Assembly (NCBI GenBank): GCA_036504155.1
Contig: DASXVQ010000196.1
Span: 17,554 to 81,553, forward strand
Direction of reading: 5' to 3'
Length of the DNA stretch: 64,000 bases
DNA from: JACRCT01 sp036504155
GTDB lineage: Bacteria; Myxococcota; Myxococcia; Myxococcales; UBA5297
In this document: positions 6,859-15,183 of the stretch, in pieces
Layout of the letters: each line of letters starts with the position of its first letter
Position numbering within the stretch: the stretch's first letter is position 1
Notes under the pieces: model-generated
Databases searched by the model: none
Seen by the model: the letters and a program-made list of their open reading frames with translations, nothing else
Told to the model about the DNA's origin: nothing
Program-made: the position numbers and the translations under genes

Positions 6859-9330
6859 ATGAACCGTTTCACCGTCGCCTGCCTCGCGGCAGCGGCGCTG
6901 GCCGCTTCGACCGGCTGCCCCAAAGACGAGTGCGCCAAGGACGCCGACTGCGGCACCTCCGGGCAGCGCTGCCTGGGAGGCACCTGCGTCAAGGCCTCCT
7001 GCAGCCCGGCCTGCTCCGGCGCGACGTCCATCTGCGACACCGCCACCAAGAGCTGCCGCGCCTGCACCGCCACCAAGGGCTGCGACCTCGGCGAGATCTG
7101 CGACACCACCGTCAAGGGCGGCGCCTGCGTGCAGTGCCTGGCCAGCGGCAACTGCGCCGACCCGACCCCCACCTGCGATCCGCTCACCAAGACCTGCGTG
7201 GAGTGCACCGAGGAGGAGGGCTGCAGCCCCGGGCAGACCTGCGACCTGACGGGCGGCGTGGGCGCCTGCGTCGTGGGCGGCTGCACCACCGACACCTGCC
7301 TGGGCTCGACGCCCATCTGCGACTACGCGCAGCACCAGTGCGTCGTCTGCAACGCCTTCGAGGGCTGCGCCGCCGGCACCACCTGCGACCCCGCCGTCGC
7401 CCTGGGCCAGTGCACCGGCTGCACGTCGAACACCCAGTGCTTCTCGGGCACCCCGGTCTGCGACACCGCCGCCAAGAAGTGCGTCGTGTGCACCCCCACC
7501 GAGGGCTGTGCCGGCGCCTACACCTGCGACACCACCTCCCCCGGCGGACGCTGCGTGAAGACCGGCTGCGACTCCAGCCTCGACTGCGCGGCGCCGAACC
7601 CGGTCTGCGACACCGCCAACCACCGCTGCGTCGTCTGCGCGGGCTCGCTGGGCTGCCCTGCCGGCAAGGTCTGCGACGACAGCGTTCACGGCGGGGTCTG
7701 CGTCGGGTGCCTGACCCGGACGCAGTGCTCCGGCGCGACGCCGGTGTGCGACACCACCGCCAAGCTCTGCGTCGGCTGCACCCCGACCGAGGGCTGCGCC
7801 ACCGGGCAGATCTGCGACGCCACCACCAAGACCTGCCGCGGCTGCCTGCAGAACACCGAGTGCAGCGACGCCGCGACGCCCATCTGCGACACCTTCGGCC
7901 ACCAGTGCGTGGTCTGCACCGCCGCCGCCGGCTGCGCCGCGGGCTCCACCTGCGACACCGCCGTCTCCGGCGGCAGCTGCGTGGGCTGCGTCTCCGCCGC
8001 CAACTGCGGCGGCGGCACGCCGGTGTGCAACACGGCCTCGCACAAGTGCGTGACCTGCACCGCGAGCCAGGGCTGCGGCACGGGAAAGATCTGCGACACC
8101 GGCGTCACCAGCGGCAAGTGCGTCGGCTGCCTGTCCAACCTCAACTGCGGCGGCTCGACCCCCATCTGCGACACGGTGTCCAAGACCTGCGTGGTCTGCA
8201 CCGCCGGCGCCGGCTGCGGCGGCTCGACGATCTGCGACACCAGCGTCGCCGGCGGCAAGTGCGTCGCGTGCCTCTCCAACGCCGACTGCGACGCGCCCTG
8301 GCCGGTCTGCGACCTGTCCAAGAAGGCCTGCGTGACCTGCACCACCACCAGCGGCTGCAGCGGGGCGACGCCCTACTGCGACACCTCGGTCGCCGACGGC
8401 GCGTGCGTCGGCTGCCGCTCGAACGCCGACTGCAAGTCCGCGGCGCCCATCTGCGACGCCGCCAAGACCTGCGCCGTCTGCACCGCCACCGCCGGCTGCA
8501 CCGCGGCCCAGACCTGCAACCTCACCATCCCCGGCGGGCGCTGCGACCTGACCGGGTGCCTCTCGAGCGGCGACTGCCAGGCGCCGACGCCGGTCTGCGA
8601 CGTGCCCAGGAACAAGTGCGTGACCTGCCTGTCGAACGCCGACTGCAGCTCGCCCAAGCCCAAGTGCAACACCACCGTCACCGGCGGCCAGTGCGTGGGC
8701 TGCCTGGTCGACGGCGACTGCCTGCCCGCGACCCCCATCTGCGGCGCCAGCTACACCTGCGGCTCCTCGGGCGCGTCCTGCGCCAGCCCGGTCCTCATCA
8801 GCCAGATCTACGGCGGCGGCGGCAACACCGGCGCGACCTACGCCAACGACTTCATCGAGCTGCACAACCCGGGCACCGCCGCCGTGGACGTCACCGGCTG
8901 GCAGGTCGCCTATGCCAGCGCCGCCGGCACCTCCTGGACCAAGACGGCGCTCACCGGGTCCATCGCGCCCGGCGGCTACTACCTCGTCCAGGGCGCTTCC
9001 GGCGCGGTCGGGAGCCCGCTGCCCACCCCGGACGCCACCGGCACCATCAACATGGCGGTGTCCGCGGGGAAGGTGCTGCTGCTCGCGAACGGCACCGACG
9101 TGGTCTCCGGCGCCTGCCCGACGCTGGCCAGCATCGTCGACCTGGTCGGCTGGGGCACCACCGCGACCTGCTCGGAGACGAGCCCGACCAAGGCCCACGC
9201 CAACGCCACCTCGCTGGCGCGCGCCAACCTGGGCTGCACCGACACCGGCAGCAACCTCGCCGACTTCGTGGTCGGGGCGCCCACCCCGCGCAACGGCGCG
9301 TCGGCGGCGCAGGGGTGCGGCTGCAACTGA
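6859..9330 (+). CDS. Cys-rich repeat surface protein with C-terminal lamin-tail domain
   Basis: 823 aa. The signal peptide ends near residue 20 (AASTGCPKD), probably lipidated although the lipobox is imperfect. Residues about 22-640 hold about twelve copies of a unit of 45-50 residues with the pattern CxxC...GC..G..CD...G.CVxC...C...PxCD....CV; typical elements are TPVCDTAAKKCVVC and TPICDTFGHQCVVC. Each unit carries many paired cysteines, so the array is probably disulfide-rich and extracellular. From about 641 (VLISQIYGGGGN, DFIELHNPG, VDLVGWGTT) the C-terminus matches a lamin-tail domain, common on secreted bacterial proteins. The stop codon overlaps the next start (TGATG), implying coupling to the metallophosphoesterase. 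Ligand unknown; adhesion or surface structure is inference. Confidence 0.82.
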   Translation: MNRFTVACLAAAALAASTGCPKDECAKDADCGTSGQRCLGGTCVKASCSPACSGATSICDTATKSCRACTATKGCDLGEICDTTVKGGACVQCLASGNCADPTPTCDPLTKTCVECTEEEGCSPGQTCDLTGGVGACVVGGCTTDTCLGSTPICDYAQHQCVVCNAFEGCAAGTTCDPAVALGQCTGCTSNTQCFSGTPVCDTAAKKCVVCTPTEGCAGAYTCDTTSPGGRCVKTGCDSSLDCAAPNPVCDTANHRCVVCAGSLGCPAGKVCDDSVHGGVCVGCLTRTQCSGATPVCDTTAKLCVGCTPTEGCATGQICDATTKTCRGCLQNTECSDAATPICDTFGHQCVVCTAAAGCAAGSTCDTAVSGGSCVGCVSAANCGGGTPVCNTASHKCVTCTASQGCGTGKICDTGVTSGKCVGCLSNLNCGGSTPICDTVSKTCVVCTAGAGCGGSTICDTSVAGGKCVACLSNADCDAPWPVCDLSKKACVTCTTTSGCSGATPYCDTSVADGACVGCRSNADCKSAAPICDAAKTCAVCTATAGCTAAQTCNLTIPGGRCDLTGCLSSGDCQAPTPVCDVPRNKCVTCLSNADCSSPKPKCNTTVTGGQCVGCLVDGDCLPATPICGASYTCGSSGASCASPVLISQIYGGGGNTGATYANDFIELHNPGTAAVDVTGWQVAYASAAGTSWTKTALTGSIAPGGYYLVQGASGAVGSPLPTPDATGTINMAVSAGKVLLLANGTDVVSGACPTLASIVDLVGWGTTATCSETSPTKAHANATSLARANLGCTDTGSNLADFVVGAPTPRNGASAAQGCGCN

Positions 9331-10472
9331 TGCCCGCGCTCTTCTGGGTCGTCTTCGTCGCGGTCTTCCTCTCCGTCTACGGCTTCGCCCACTTCTACTT
9401 CCTGCGCCACGCCATCCCGGCGCTCTCCTCGAGCCGGCGGGTTCGCGTGGCGCTCGTCGCGCTCTGCGTCGCCTTGGGGCTCTCCTTCCTGGGCGGCCGC
9501 TTCCTGGAAGGCTGGCGGATCTGCCTGGCGAGCAAGGCCCTGGTGTGGGTCGGCTCGCTGTGGATGGGCGTGGTGCTCTACGCCTTCCTGGCGACGCTCG
9601 TCGCCGACCTCGTCCGCCTGGCCGAGCGCCGCTGGCACTTCCTCCCGGCGTCGGCGACCCCGCGGCGCATCGTCGCCCTCTGCTCCGTGGCCATCCTCGC
9701 GGTGGTGGCCGCCGGCTTCGCCAACGCCTGGACGCCCCGCCCGCGCACCCTGCAGGTGCCCATCGCCAAGCGGGCCGGGGCGCTCGACAAGCTCACCGTC
9801 GTCCTCGCCTCCGACATCCACCTGGGGACCATCGTCGGCAAGCAGCGCTTCTCGCGGATGGTCGAGACGATCAACGCGCTCCAGCCGGACGTCATCCTGC
9901 TGGCCGGCGACATCATCGACGAGGACCTCAAGCCGGTGATCGACGAGGACGCGGGCGACACGCTGCGCCAGCTGAAGGCCCGCTACGGCGTCTTCGGAAT
10001 CACCGGCAACCACGAGTTCATCGCCGGGGTCGACGCCGCGGTCGGCTACCTCGAGGAGCACGGGGTGCGGATGCTTCGCGACCGGACGGTGGAGATCGCC
10101 GGGGCGGTGGTCATCGCCGGCCGCGACGACGTGAGCGCCCCGCGGTTCGGCGCCCCCGAGCGCAGGCCCTTGCCCGAGGTGCTGCGCGGCGTCGACCCGT
10201 CCAAACCCGTCATCCTGCTCGACCACCAGCCCAAGGACTTCGGACCGGCCCTCGAGAGCAAGGTGGACCTGCAGATCTCCGGGCACACGCACAACGGGCA
10301 GCTCTTCCCGTTCTTCCTGATCACCCGGGCGATCTACGAGCTGAGCTGGGGCCTGGAGCAGCGCGCCGGGACCTGGTTCTACGTCTCGTGCGGCGCCGGG
10401 ACCTGGGGCCCTCCGCTCCGCCTGGCGGCGGAGCCGGAGATCGTCCGGCTCGAGCTGACCTTCCAGCGCTAA
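9330..10472 (+). CDS. Membrane metallophosphoesterase, YkuE/YaeI-like
   Basis: 380 aa. Four or five hydrophobic segments occupy residues 1-140. A calcineurin-like phosphoesterase follows with the two-metal motifs in order: SDIHLG (about 161-166), GDIID (about 194), GNHEF (about 226) and GHTHNGQ (about 317). In YkuE/YaeI relatives the domain cleaves phosphodiester or pyrophosphate bonds of envelope lipids; the substrate here is unknown. The ATG at 9330 overlaps the stop of the Cys-rich protein, so translation is probably coupled. A second gene of the same architecture lies at 11609-12820. Confidence 0.88.
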   Translation: MPALFWVVFVAVFLSVYGFAHFYFLRHAIPALSSSRRVRVALVALCVALGLSFLGGRFLEGWRICLASKALVWVGSLWMGVVLYAFLATLVADLVRLAERRWHFLPASATPRRIVALCSVAILAVVAAGFANAWTPRPRTLQVPIAKRAGALDKLTVVLASDIHLGTIVGKQRFSRMVETINALQPDVILLAGDIIDEDLKPVIDEDAGDTLRQLKARYGVFGITGNHEFIAGVDAAVGYLEEHGVRMLRDRTVEIAGAVVIAGRDDVSAPRFGAPERRPLPEVLRGVDPSKPVILLDHQPKDFGPALESKVDLQISGHTHNGQLFPFFLITRAIYELSWGLEQRAGTWFYVSCGAGTWGPPLRLAAEPEIVRLELTFQR

Positions 10473-10533
10473 CGAGCGGCCGGGCCGGAAGTTGAAGCCC
10501 TGCTGTCACCCCAGTCTTCAGCGGGCGGAGGGT

Positions 10534-10636
10534 GGGTAGAGCCCGCCCTCCGTGGCGGGGGCGGCTCTTGTCGGGCGCAGACACGACCGCCACCACCCGA
10601 CCGACGCGCCCTCGGCACGGAGGCCGGGCTCTACCC
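10534..10636. repeat. Inverted repeat between convergent genes
   Basis: Two 21-nt arms, 10534-10554 (GGGTAGAGCCCGCCCTCCGT...) and 10616-10636 in opposite orientation, differ at one position and are 61 nt apart. The right arm covers the TAG stop of the SDR gene. It lies between the ends of two convergent genes and could act as a bidirectional terminator or be a mobile palindrome. Confidence 0.65.
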
Positions 10637-11368
10637 CGCGAGCTTGCGGACGGTGTCCCACGAGTCGAGGCAGATGAGCTGCCCCTTCTGCGTGCCGCGC
10701 GCGACCCCGAGGAACGCCGGCCCGAGGGCGAGCGTGTCGTGCTCCGCGGGCATCCCGAACTGGTTCTGGTTCCCGCCGGCGGGCGCGATGCTCAGGTGGA
10801 TGCACAGCGTGTTGACGCGCACCCGGTCCTTGGCGGTCTCGGCGGCGAGCGCGTAGGTGAGCGCGTTGAGCGCGGCGTTCTTGAGGGTGCCCAGCCACAG
10901 CGACGGGTCGGGTGGCGGGAAGTGGGCGAAGCCGCCGCTGACCAGCGTGAAGCTCGTCCCCTCGCGCTCCTTCATGGAAGGCAGCAGCGCCTGGACCGCG
11001 CGAAAGTTGTTGTAGAGGCCGTCCTCGAGCGCCGTCTCCAGCATGGGCACCGGGGTGGCGGTCGGCGCCTTGGCCCTGGACACGAAGCCCTGCGCGGAGA
11101 CCGCGTGGTCGATCGGTTTGCCGCCGAGCGCCGCTTGGATGGCCTCCTTGGCCTTCGCGGTGGACACGTCGTCCTTGAAGTCGCCGACGACCGGGACGAA
11201 CGCCTCGCTCGCGCCGATCTTCACCTGCCGGACCAGGCGGTCGAGGTTCTCGCGGCTGCGCGACACGCCGATCACGCGCGCGCCGGCGTCGAGGAAGCTG
11301 CGGACCACGCCCGAGCCGACCACCCCCGAAGCGCCGACGACCACTGCGGTCTTGTTCGCGAAAGACAT
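10631..11368 (-). CDS. SDR-family protein lacking the catalytic Tyr
   Basis: 245 aa, the standard size of a classical short-chain dehydrogenase. The Rossmann motif VVGASGVVGSG (10-20) is intact and favours NAD(P)H binding. The structural Asn/Ser region SAQGF and the catalytic Ser (LVSGGF, Ser144) are present. The YxxxK motif is not: the aligned segment reads SLWLGTLKNA, keeping Lys163 but with Leu159 in place of Tyr. The protein may therefore be a redox sensor or use altered chemistry. A very strong site, GGAGG 5 nt before the ATG, fixes the start. Convergent with the metallophosphoesterase upstream and divergent from the second one. Confidence 0.85.
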   Translation of the reverse strand: MSFANKTAVVVGASGVVGSGVVRSFLDAGARVIGVSRSRENLDRLVRQVKIGASEAFVPVVGDFKDDVSTAKAKEAIQAALGGKPIDHAVSAQGFVSRAKAPTATPVPMLETALEDGLYNNFRAVQALLPSMKEREGTSFTLVSGGFAHFPPPDPSLWLGTLKNAALNALTYALAAETAKDRVRVNTLCIHLSIAPAGGNQNQFGMPAEHDTLALGPAFLGVARGTQKGQLICLDSWDTVRKLAG

Positions 11369-11608
11369 GAAAGCCTCCTAGAGACCTGGCGGTCGAAGGG
11401 CTTCCGATGCCCCGTTTCCGGCGCTGTTGCGGCCCGGGGTCGGCCTGGCCGCGGCGGGTGCGCCCGACCGTCCGACACCGAGCGGATCTCGAGGGTCCGA
11501 GGCCCTGGACGGGAGTGCCACGGGCAGCCTTTCGTGCGACCGGCTGGGTCTCACGGAATCAAAGCATTAGGAATAGCGTACGAATTCGGGGACGGGCGGA
11601 AGGGCTCC

Positions 11609-12820
11609 ATGGAAGACACCGAGGTCATCGAGTCTCAATCAGCGGCGACTCCCGAAGTGGGGCGGGTGCCGCTGGCCACGCTGCTGCGGTTCGCCGCCTT
11701 CGCGGCAGTGGCGCTGGGGATCCTGGGCGGGGCGCACGTCTACATCGCCTCGCGGCTGATCGCCGGGCTGGGGCTGACCGGCGTCGCAGCGCTGGCCGGC
11801 TGGGTGGCCACCGGCGCGCTGTTCCTCTCGCTGTTCCTGGCGTTCGCGGCCCGACGCCTGCCGCGGGGGCTGGCACGAGCGCTCCACTTCTTCGGCTACA
11901 CGTGGATGGGCCTGTTCGCGCTCCTGCTCTTCTCGGTCGGGGCGGTGGACCTCCTCTCGGCGCTCGAGGCGCTGGTGCGGGGCAGCGCGCTCTCGGCTCG
12001 GTGGAGCCCGGTCGAGGTCGCGGCGGTGGGCGTGCTCGTCGTGCCCTCGGCCGTGTGGGGCGCCATCCGCGCGCTCGGGCGGGCGAAGATCGAGAAGATC
12101 GACGTGCCGATCGCGAACCTGCCCGCGGACCTCGAGGGCTACCGCATCGTCCAAATCAGCGACCTGCACATCGGCGACACGATGGGCCGGGAGTGGACGC
12201 AGCGGCTGGTGGAGCAGGTCAACGCGCTCTCGCCGGACGCCGTGGCCATCACCGGGGACGTCGCCGACGGCAGCGCCGCGAAGGTGCGCAACGACATCGA
12301 GCCGCTGGGCGGGCTGAAGGCCACCGACGGCGTCTTCTTCTGCACCGGCAACCACGAGTACTTCAACGGCCTGGGCGGCTGGCTCGGCGAGATGCGCCGG
12401 CTGGGCTTCCAGGTGCTGCTCAACGAGCACCGGGTGGTGCACCGCGGGCAGGCCAGGCTGGTCATCGCCGGGGCGACCGACTACGACGGCGGCGGCTTCG
12501 CGCCCGAGCACGCCTCGCGGCCGGACCTGGCCGTGGAAGGCGCGCCGCCGGGCGCCCCGAGAATCCTGCTCGCGCACCAGCCGCGGACGGCGTACCAGGC
12601 CGGCGGGCTGGGAATCGACCTGCAGCTTTCCGGGCACACCCACGGCGGGCAGTTCTTCCCGTGGAAGTACTTCGTGCGGCTGCAGCAGCCGGTGCTGGCC
12701 GGGATGGCGGACATCGGCGGCGTGCGCGTGTACACGCACCGCGGCACCGGCTTCTGGGGACCGCCGCTGCGGCTGATGGCGCCGCCGGAGATCGCGGAGC
12801 TGCGGCTGGTGCGGGCGTAG
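11609..12820 (+). CDS. Second membrane metallophosphoesterase
   Basis: 403 aa. Membrane segments lie within residues 24-160. The phosphoesterase core carries SDLHIGD (184-190), GDVAD (about 217), GNHEY (about 247) and GHTHGGQ (about 344), the complete two-metal set. It has the same layout as the protein at 9330-10472 but is only moderately similar, so the two are probably diverged paralogues. The ATG at 11609 has GGAAGG eight nt upstream. Residues 1-20 are acidic and cytosolic. Likely acts on a membrane-associated phosphodiester or pyrophosphate substrate; the natural substrate is unknown. Confidence 0.86.
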   Translation: MEDTEVIESQSAATPEVGRVPLATLLRFAAFAAVALGILGGAHVYIASRLIAGLGLTGVAALAGWVATGALFLSLFLAFAARRLPRGLARALHFFGYTWMGLFALLLFSVGAVDLLSALEALVRGSALSARWSPVEVAAVGVLVVPSAVWGAIRALGRAKIEKIDVPIANLPADLEGYRIVQISDLHIGDTMGREWTQRLVEQVNALSPDAVAITGDVADGSAAKVRNDIEPLGGLKATDGVFFCTGNHEYFNGLGGWLGEMRRLGFQVLLNEHRVVHRGQARLVIAGATDYDGGGFAPEHASRPDLAVEGAPPGAPRILLAHQPRTAYQAGGLGIDLQLSGHTHGGQFFPWKYFVRLQQPVLAGMADIGGVRVYTHRGTGFWGPPLRLMAPPEIAELRLVRA

Positions 12821-12842
12821 GTCCGCGGCTGGCCTTCGGGAA

Positions 12843-12930
12843 GTCCATCCGGTCGACCCGGTCGACCCGGTCCACGCAGTCCACGGTGGACTGGGTGGAC
12901 CCAGTGGACTGGGTGGACGTGGTGGACATG
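12843..12930. repeat. 9-bp tandem repeats forming a long hairpin (family C)
   Basis: Five units of the type GTCCACNNN (some GTCGAC) run into five inverted units of type GTGGACNNN, so the 88 nt can fold on itself almost end to end. A shorter series of GTGGACNNN units follows at 13056-13080. A related structure occurs at 36948-37021. The gap 12821-13087 otherwise holds only a family B palindrome. Confidence 0.75.
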
Positions 12931-12933
12931 AGG

Positions 12934-12962
12934 CCCAGTGGAGGCAGGCCTCCGCGCCTGCC
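12934..12962. repeat. Family B palindrome
   Basis: CAGTGGAGGCAGG followed by CTCCGCGCCTGCC. GGCAGGC and GCCTGCC form a 7-bp stem with a 6-nt loop. Other copies lie at 15129-15155, 34629-34670 and, as an inverted pair, 61713-61806. Confidence 0.65.
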
Positions 12963-13055
12963 TTGGCCTAACCGAAGTCCACCCTCGGTGGACGACAGTC
13001 CACGCCCGGGGTTCTTCTCGGTCTTTCAGATCGCGGACCTCTAACTGCCCGGTTT

Positions 13056-13080
13056 GTGGACTGGGTGGACCGGGTGGACG
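13056..13080. repeat. Short series of 9-bp GTGGAC units (family C)
   Basis: Three GTGGACNNN units directly before the end of the EamA transporter gene. Same unit as the hairpin at 12843-12930. Confidence 0.55.
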
Positions 13081-13087
13081 GATCAGG

Positions 13088-14002
13088 TCAGCCGGTCGCC
13101 AGCAGGATCACGATGGCCCCGGCCAGCGACGCTCCGCCGCCGAGCATCTTGCGCGTGCTCATCGGCTCCTTGAGCCACACCCGCGCCAGCACCAGCGTGA
13201 AGAGCACCGAGAGCTGGTTGAGCACCGAGGCCACCGAGGTGCTGCTCGTGTACTTCACGCCGCCCAGCCACAGCAGCATCGAGACGTAGGTGCCCAGGAG
13301 CATCGCCGGGACCAGCCGCCTCCAGACGGGCTGCGGCACGAAGACGCGGAAGATGGCCCCGCGGTCCTTGCGGAAGAGCAGGACGTAGATCGCCAAGGAG
13401 ATCGACCCGGCGCCCATGCGCGTGAAGGTCGTCTCCACCAGCCCGGAGTTGTCCAGCACCGGCTTCGCGAGGACCACGCCGAAGGCCATGATGCCGATCG
13501 ATCCCAGGCCGAGCAGGACGCCGCTCAGCTGGGTCTTGGCCACCGCCGCCGCTTCGCGCAGGCCCTCGCCGCTCGTCGTCGCCGCGAACAGGCCGCCCAC
13601 GACCAGGGCCGAGCCCGCCAGGAACCCGGTCCCCAGCTTCTCGCCCAGGATGAAGACCGAGAAGAGCGCGACCGTCGGCGCGTAGACGCAGTCGATGATC
13701 GCCATCATCCCGGCGCCCAGCCTGCGCAGGGCCTCCAGGAACAGCGTGTCGGCCACCGCCAGGCCCAGCACCCCGCTGGCGATGATCCGCGCCCAGTCCG
13801 CCGGCGTGCGGTCGACGGCGAAGGTGCCGCCGGTGGCGAACAGGGTGATGCCCAGCAGCACGAACGCGCTGCCGTTCTTGAAGAGGTTCATCGCCCAGGG
13901 CGAGACCGCCTCCGAGCGCTTGAAGAGGATGACGCTGACCCCCCAGGCAGCGGCGCATCCGAGCGACAGGGCTTCGCCCAGGTACGGCAGGGGAGCGTTC
14001 AC
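13088..14002 (-). CDS. EamA/DMT-family transporter
   Basis: 304 aa with about ten hydrophobic segments arranged as two EamA halves (about residues 8-140 and 160-300), the architecture of drug/metabolite transporters. The GTG at 14002 overlaps the stop codon of the epimerase gene (GTGA), so the pair is translationally coupled. The substrate is not visible in the sequence; the family exports amino acids, nucleosides and other metabolites across the inner membrane. The gene ends next to 9-bp repeats. Confidence 0.85.
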   Translation of the reverse strand: MNAPLPYLGEALSLGCAAAWGVSVILFKRSEAVSPWAMNLFKNGSAFVLLGITLFATGGTFAVDRTPADWARIIASGVLGLAVADTLFLEALRRLGAGMMAIIDCVYAPTVALFSVFILGEKLGTGFLAGSALVVGGLFAATTSGEGLREAAAVAKTQLSGVLLGLGSIGIMAFGVVLAKPVLDNSGLVETTFTRMGAGSISLAIYVLLFRKDRGAIFRVFVPQPVWRRLVPAMLLGTYVSMLLWLGGVKYTSSTSVASVLNQLSVLFTLVLARVWLKEPMSTRKMLGGGASLAGAIVILLATG

Positions 14003-15000
14003 GCGGCCTTCTTCGAGAGCACGCCGTGGTCGAAGAACCAGCGGATGGCGTCGGCGATGGTCTCCTCCAGCGGCCGGCAGGAGTAGCCCAGCTCCTTCTC
14101 GGCCTTGGTGTGGCGGATGTCCTTGTGGCTGGTCGCCAGCGTCGTCAGCGACTCGAAGGTGAAGAGCGGCCGGGTGCCCGTCGCGCCCGCCCACGCCACC
14201 GCGAACGGCACGCCGACCTTGGCCAGCCAGATGGGCGACTTGAGCGAGGGCGGCTTCACCCCCGCCTCCTTGCCCACCAGCCCCGCCAGCTCCGAGAAGG
14301 GCCGCCACTTGCCGCCCAGCAGGTACTTCTCGCCCTTGCGCCCCTTCTCCGCCGCGGCGATGGCCCCGCGGGCGATGTCGCGCACGTCCACCCAGTCGAA
14401 GCCCGCGTCGGGGCACATCGGCAGGCTCTTGCGCGCGACCATCAGGATGGCCCCGCCCATCGCCGAGGGCTTGTAGTCGATGGGCCCCAGCACCGCGGTG
14501 GGGTTCACGATCACCGCGTCCAGGCCCTTCTGGAGGTATTCGCGGACCACGTGCTCGCCGCGCGCCTTGCTGGCGTCGTAGGTCAGGCACACGCCCGGCG
14601 CCTCGATGCACAGCGGCCGGGTCTCGTCGAGCGGCTGGTCCCAGGGGTTGTGCTGGAAGGCGTGGATGGAAGAGAAGTGCACCAGCCGGCGCACGCCCTT
14701 CTTCAGCGCCGCCTCGCAGACGTTGCGCACGCCCTCGCCGTTGATGCGGTTGACCATGCCGTCGGGGTCGCCGTTGACGGTGATCTTGCCGGCGAGGTGG
14801 AAGACGACCTCGCGGCCCTCGAAGGCGGTCTCCAGGCTGGCGGGGTCCAGGACGTCGGCCTTCTGCGTCTCGAGCGCGAGCCCGTCGAGCGGCCGGGTGT
14901 CCTTGGTGTAGAGCGCCTTGACCTCGTGGCCGGCCTCGAGCAGCGCGCGGACGAGGTTGCCGCCGATGTGGCCGGATGCGCCGGTGACCGTGACCTTCAT
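13999..15000 (-). CDS. NAD-dependent epimerase/dehydratase (extended SDR)
   Basis: 333 aa. The N-terminal motif TGASGHIGGNL (6-16) binds NAD(P). The Ser of HFSSIHAF and the catalytic YDASK (Tyr and Lys about 160-164) are present, followed by NPTAVLGP, as in dihydroflavonol-reductase-like and hopanoid/sterol-type epimerases. Expected to oxidise or reduce a hydroxyl or keto group of a sugar, flavonoid-like or steroid-like substrate. The ATG at 15000 begins the Rossmann strand, with GGAGG 12 nt upstream. Coupled to the EamA transporter by a 4-nt overlap, so the product or substrate may be moved by that transporter (inference). Confidence 0.85.
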   Translation of the reverse strand: MKVTVTGASGHIGGNLVRALLEAGHEVKALYTKDTRPLDGLALETQKADVLDPASLETAFEGREVVFHLAGKITVNGDPDGMVNRINGEGVRNVCEAALKKGVRRLVHFSSIHAFQHNPWDQPLDETRPLCIEAPGVCLTYDASKARGEHVVREYLQKGLDAVIVNPTAVLGPIDYKPSAMGGAILMVARKSLPMCPDAGFDWVDVRDIARGAIAAAEKGRKGEKYLLGGKWRPFSELAGLVGKEAGVKPPSLKSPIWLAKVGVPFAVAWAGATGTRPLFTFESLTTLATSHKDIRHTKAEKELGYSCRPLEETIADAIRWFFDHGVLSKKAA

Positions 15001-15128
15001 GGGAGCTGCCTCCGCCGCTTCGAGGAGAGAGGGAAAGGAGGCGGGACCGTAGGCAAATCTCCCTCTCCTGGCAAGCTCGCGTCGGTTGACGCTCCGGCCG
15101 TTTCCGGGGGATTGGAAGGGCACTCCTC

Positions 15129-15155
15129 GGTGGAGGCAGGCGTCCCCGCCTGCGC
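15129..15155. repeat. Family B palindrome
   Basis: Contains GCAGGCG, loop TCCC, CGCCTGC (15136-15153), a perfect 7-bp stem, in the gap between divergent genes. Confidence 0.6.
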
Positions 15156-15183
15156 GGCGCTGGGGTGGGGAGGCAGGCGATCG

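Noticed and set aside
12843..13080. CRISPR-like array
   Set aside because: Units are 9 bp without spacers and reverse orientation in the middle, so this is a tandem-repeat hairpin.
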